7,854 nt of DNA from DASQDN01 sp035630195 (GTDB lineage Bacteria; Acidobacteriota; Terriglobia; Bryobacterales; Bryobacteraceae): positions 1-7,854 of the forward strand of contig DASQLD010000433.1 of NCBI GenBank assembly GCA_035630195.1. Reading direction: 5' to 3'. The notes beneath the pieces were generated by a model that was not told the DNA's origin, did not search any database, and saw nothing but the letters and a program-made list of their open reading frames with translations. The position numbers and the translations under genes were made by a program. Below are positions 5,146 through 7,854 of the stretch, one piece after another (the stretch's first letter is position 1; the number at the start of each line of letters is the position of its first letter).

Positions 5146-7854
5146 TCAGAAAAGGATCTTCAGCGCCAGTTGAACTTGACGCCTCGAATTGTCCTTTGCT
5201 GCCACGACTCCGAAGCTGCCGACGTTCGTCACATCCACGCCGGCGTGTTCCAGATAGGCGTGTTGGTCGCGTTGAAGGCTTCCGCGCGAAACTCTACAGT
5301 TGTCCGCTCGGTCGCACGGAAGCGCTTGAAGATGGAGGCGTCCAGATTGTTCTGCGAAGGCGCCCGCAGGTCGGGTGAGGTTCTCGATGTGTTGCCAAAC
5401 GTGAAGTTCGGGGCCTGCGAGAAGACGGAAGTATCGAAGTACCTCTCCATCGTCGGGTTGTCGAGCTTTGCGCTTTGGCCGTTGTTATTCGGTCGCTGGC
5501 CCGGCGAGCCGAGGTTGGTGTTGTTACCGCCGTTGCTGATCTTGAGAGGCACGCCCGTCTGGAAGCTCGCGATGCCATTTAATTGCCAGCCACCGATCAC
5601 GAAGTCGAGAGCGCGGGGAATACTGGCGAGGTGCGCCTTAGTGCGGCCGATCGGAATCTCATAGTTGCCGCTGATCACCAGTCTCCGGGATACGTCTTGT
5701 GTCGAGATGGAACGTTCTGCGGCGCGGTTGTAGAAGTCCTGCTTCTGCCCGGCCTCGCCGAGAAAAGTTACAGTCTGCGAAGCGTCATCGATCAGCTTCC
5801 CGCCGGTGAAGCTCACGAGAAGGTTCAGTCCGTCTGAGAATCGCTTTTCCGCTCGCAGTGTAAAGGAATGATAAATGGAGTTGGCTTGCGGTTTTCGAAA
5901 CGCATTCACCGATGTGTATTGCGGATACGGACGTAGGAGTTGAGAGTAGGGAATCGTCCTCTGCGATAGCGTGGAGGTCGGGTTCGTGATCACTCCGAAG
6001 AAGGGATTTGGAACTTGATTTGTGCCCAGCAGTTGATTGCCAAGAGCGAAGTACGACGCAGGGAGTTGATTGTACGTCATATTGCTTTCGCCATCGATCA
6101 GGTGGTTGCCTTTGCTACCCAAATAGCCAACTTCGATTAGGAAATCCTCTCCGAATTCCTGTTGAATGTTTGTATTCCATTGCTGGATCAAGGGATTTCG
6201 ATAGTCATTGAAGTAGCTGGCGCCGATCCCAAGACCCAAATTTGTATTAGCGCCGCTGATTGGCCCCTCGGCTGAGCCGAGCGGGAAATTGAAGCCATTG
6301 GGGTATGGGTTACTCAAGGTTGCTTCAACCGTTCTGCCGCCATTGTTCGACACGATCATGTTTGTCGAACCGGTAAACCCTTCGGTTCCTGAACTTCCCG
6401 ATGTACCCGCTGCTTGCATCACGGAGCCGGAATACATGAGCGCGTATGCTCCGCGAAATACGGTTTTCTGAGCAACTTGATAGGCAAAGCCGAAGCGGGG
6501 ACCCCAGTTGTTCAGATCGGTGGGAGTCTGGCGACGATTGTCGGGAGTCGTAAATCTCATGGCACCTTTTAGGTTTTCGTAACCGGGAACCAGACCCGCA
6601 ATGGGAGAAGGCGCGTCGATATCGAAGTAGCTGAGACGGTTGTAGCGCTCTGTACGCGGAACATCAACGTCGTATCGAAGTCCCAGGTTCAGAGTCAGCT
6701 TTTGCGACACCTTCCAGTCATCCTGAACATACAACCCGAAGTATTCGCTTGCCGATGCTGTCGCATAGGTGTGTTCCATGTTGCCGTTGTTGGCGATTCC
6801 AAGCAGGAACGAAGCGAAACCATTGCCCTGCGTCTGAGATGCGGCCGCGCCGATCACTCGCTGAGTGTAGCCGGAATTGAAGGTGTAAGAACCGGACGGC
6901 TGGCCATGTTGCCGGAAGTTCATGAAGAGCTTACGGAACTCGCCGCCGAATTTGACCGTGTGACGCGAGAAAACTTTCGTCACGTCAGGCCGGATGATGT
7001 GCGAGTACGGCACCATGTTCAAGGTGGAGAAGGTTGCCTGACCCAGTTTGGTAAGATTCGTGTTTCCCGCGAATTGAATGTCAGGGAACTCCAGGTTCTG
7101 TTGCGACGCGGCAGACTGCACCGCTTGCGGGAATCCCAAAGTTGTGAGATCGATGCCTTGCGAAATCGGGGTGGAAAGGATTACCTGGCGAGCGAAACCA
7201 TAATTGACGTTCAGAATCGTCGTTGGGCTGAATGTATACACTCCGTTCACGGATACGTTGTAATTCTGCGTGGTGTTAGAGGAGTTCCCACCGACGGCGT
7301 TCGCAATGTTTCCGTAAGCGTTGAAAGGACTGCTGGAACTGTTGAGGTAGGAGCCGCGGCCGTACATCCGGAACTGATCGGAGAAGTTGTGATCGATGCG
7401 GGAATCGAACTTGTCCTCTTCACTCGGAGATTTGCCCGAAGCGAAGAAGTTGTTCTGGTTGGTGAACTGATTTACGGGCCGAGCGTTAGGCTGAGGAAAG
7501 TATTGCAGGAGGTTCCGCGCGACTGGATCAAACCGCTCCATCGGAATCCGATTGCCGGGGAATGGCTGACGCACATAGACGGCGCTCGGCGTATCGCAAG
7601 CGGATTCACAGGACACGGTAAGCGGGTCATAAATTGTGATGAGCGCGCCATTGCCGTTTCTGAGATCGGAGTAGTCGCCTCGCTTCCACGCCTCGATCGG
7701 AACGGTTGCCGTACCTGTCGCGGCGTTACGAGTGCGTGTGCTTTGCTCGGCGAAAAAGAAGAAAGTGCGATCTTTCCGTCGTAAAGCTTGGGGATGGAGA
7801 TCGGACCGCCGATCGTGCCGCCAAACTGATTTCTCTGAAAGGCAGCTCGGGGCG
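5146..7854 (-). CDS. Oar-type TonB-dependent receptor, N-terminus beyond the right edge, interrupted by two frameshifts
   Basis: About 900 codons of an outer-membrane receptor of the Oar/carboxypeptidase-regulatory type, which usually has 1,000-1,200 residues. The missing part would hold the signal peptide, the CarboxypepD_reg domain and most of the plug. The visible protein begins with the plug end (FQRNQFGGTIGGPISIPK), then RTFFFFAEQ, the RQPFPGNRIP segment and a long barrel of alternating strands such as VFSRHTVKFGGEFRKLF, LTLNLGLRYDVDVPR, NWGPRFGFAY and FLIEVGYLGSKGNHLI. It ends with LALKILF; a C-terminal Phe is the normal barrel-assembly signal. Receptors of this family import bulky nutrients using TonB energy; no partner is encoded here, so the substrate is unknown. 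The single open frame 7853-5229 carries the barrel. The plug motif is in another frame before about 7772, and the last 32 codons are in another frame after about 5240. As written, translation from the true start would stop at 7472. Confidence 0.85.
5237..5243 (-). other. Frameshift 2 near the receptor C-terminus (one base missing)
   Basis: The main frame reads ATNTPIWNTP then AWM and stops at 5229-5231. With one extra G in the CCGGC run (5243-5239) it continues G-V-D-V-T-N-V-G-S-F-G-V-V, through RRQVQLALKILF, to TGA at 5148-5146. That is the standard end of this receptor family, whereas the frame as written lacks the last barrel strand. Confidence 0.85.
7770..7776 (-). other. Frameshift 1 in the TonB-dependent receptor (one base missing)
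   Basis: On the minus strand GAC GGA AAG is followed by ATC GCA, giving nonsense. Adding one G after AAG gives GAT CGC ACT TTC and restores the family-typical K-D-R-T-F-F-F-F. The 27 codons before the site (7852-7772) encode the conserved plug sequence, and the frame after it encodes the barrel. The unshifted frame ends at TAA 7474-7472. Confidence 0.85.

Noticed and set aside
7770..7780. Programmed -1 ribosomal frameshift in the receptor
   Set aside because: Only a weak A AAG context with no complete slippery heptamer or clear stimulatory hairpin. The second lesion has no slippery sequence, so a common explanation by base loss is simpler.
6702..7784. Plus-strand open frame of 360 codons antisense to the receptor
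   Set aside because: The product is rich in Arg, Val and Gly with no recognisable domain, while the opposite strand encodes clear receptor motifs across the same span. It is a codon-bias shadow.

Overview
The window looks like a chromosomal segment of an Acidobacteriota bacterium, most likely of the Solibacterales/Bryobacterales type. This is inferred from the gene families, not from a marker gene. The strongest hint is a very large Oar-type TonB-dependent receptor, a family greatly expanded in that phylum. A DUF5666-like exported protein, weak ribosome binding sites and frequent TTG starts fit with it. No rRNA, tRNA, CRISPR array, insertion sequence or phage gene is visible.

Layout, left to right. 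(a) 1-1292, minus strand: a helical-toroid (six-hairpin) glycan-type protein, followed by the first 51 codons of a second gene that overlaps its stop codon through a TTGA junction and runs off the left edge. That second gene is probably glycosyltransferase-like. (b) 1357-1959, plus strand, divergent from (a): a small exported protein with two copies of a beta-rich DUF5666-like unit. (c) 2065-4580, plus strand: a translationally coupled pair, a class III PLP aminotransferase and a Gfo/Idh/MocA-family NAD(P) oxidoreductase, again joined by a TTGA overlap. A 105-base gap with two overlapping perfect palindromes precedes the pair. (d) 4589-5095, minus strand: a two-domain DUF2007 protein, convergent with (c) and 8 bases away. 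(e) 5146-7854, minus strand: the plug end and barrel of the TonB-dependent receptor. Its N-terminus lies beyond the right edge.

The main structural surprise is in (e). The receptor is interrupted by two single-base frameshifts, near 7772 and near 5240. Each is explained by one missing G, while more than 2.5 kb between them is intact. At the downstream site the other frame restores a textbook receptor C-terminus ending in Phe at 5146. At the upstream site it restores the conserved plug motif. The gene is therefore either a recent pseudogene or, I think more likely, a correct gene carrying two indel errors in the sequence.

Functionally the window is a patchwork: a glycan or envelope operon at the left, a small amine/polyol or sugar metabolism pair in the middle, and an outer-membrane uptake receptor with a small DUF2007 gene behind it at the right. 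I see no convincing new defence or mobile system. The points worth following are the receptor frameshifts, the aminotransferase-oxidoreductase coupling, the repeated AGGCCGT-N3-TTGA junction and the palindromic putative operator.
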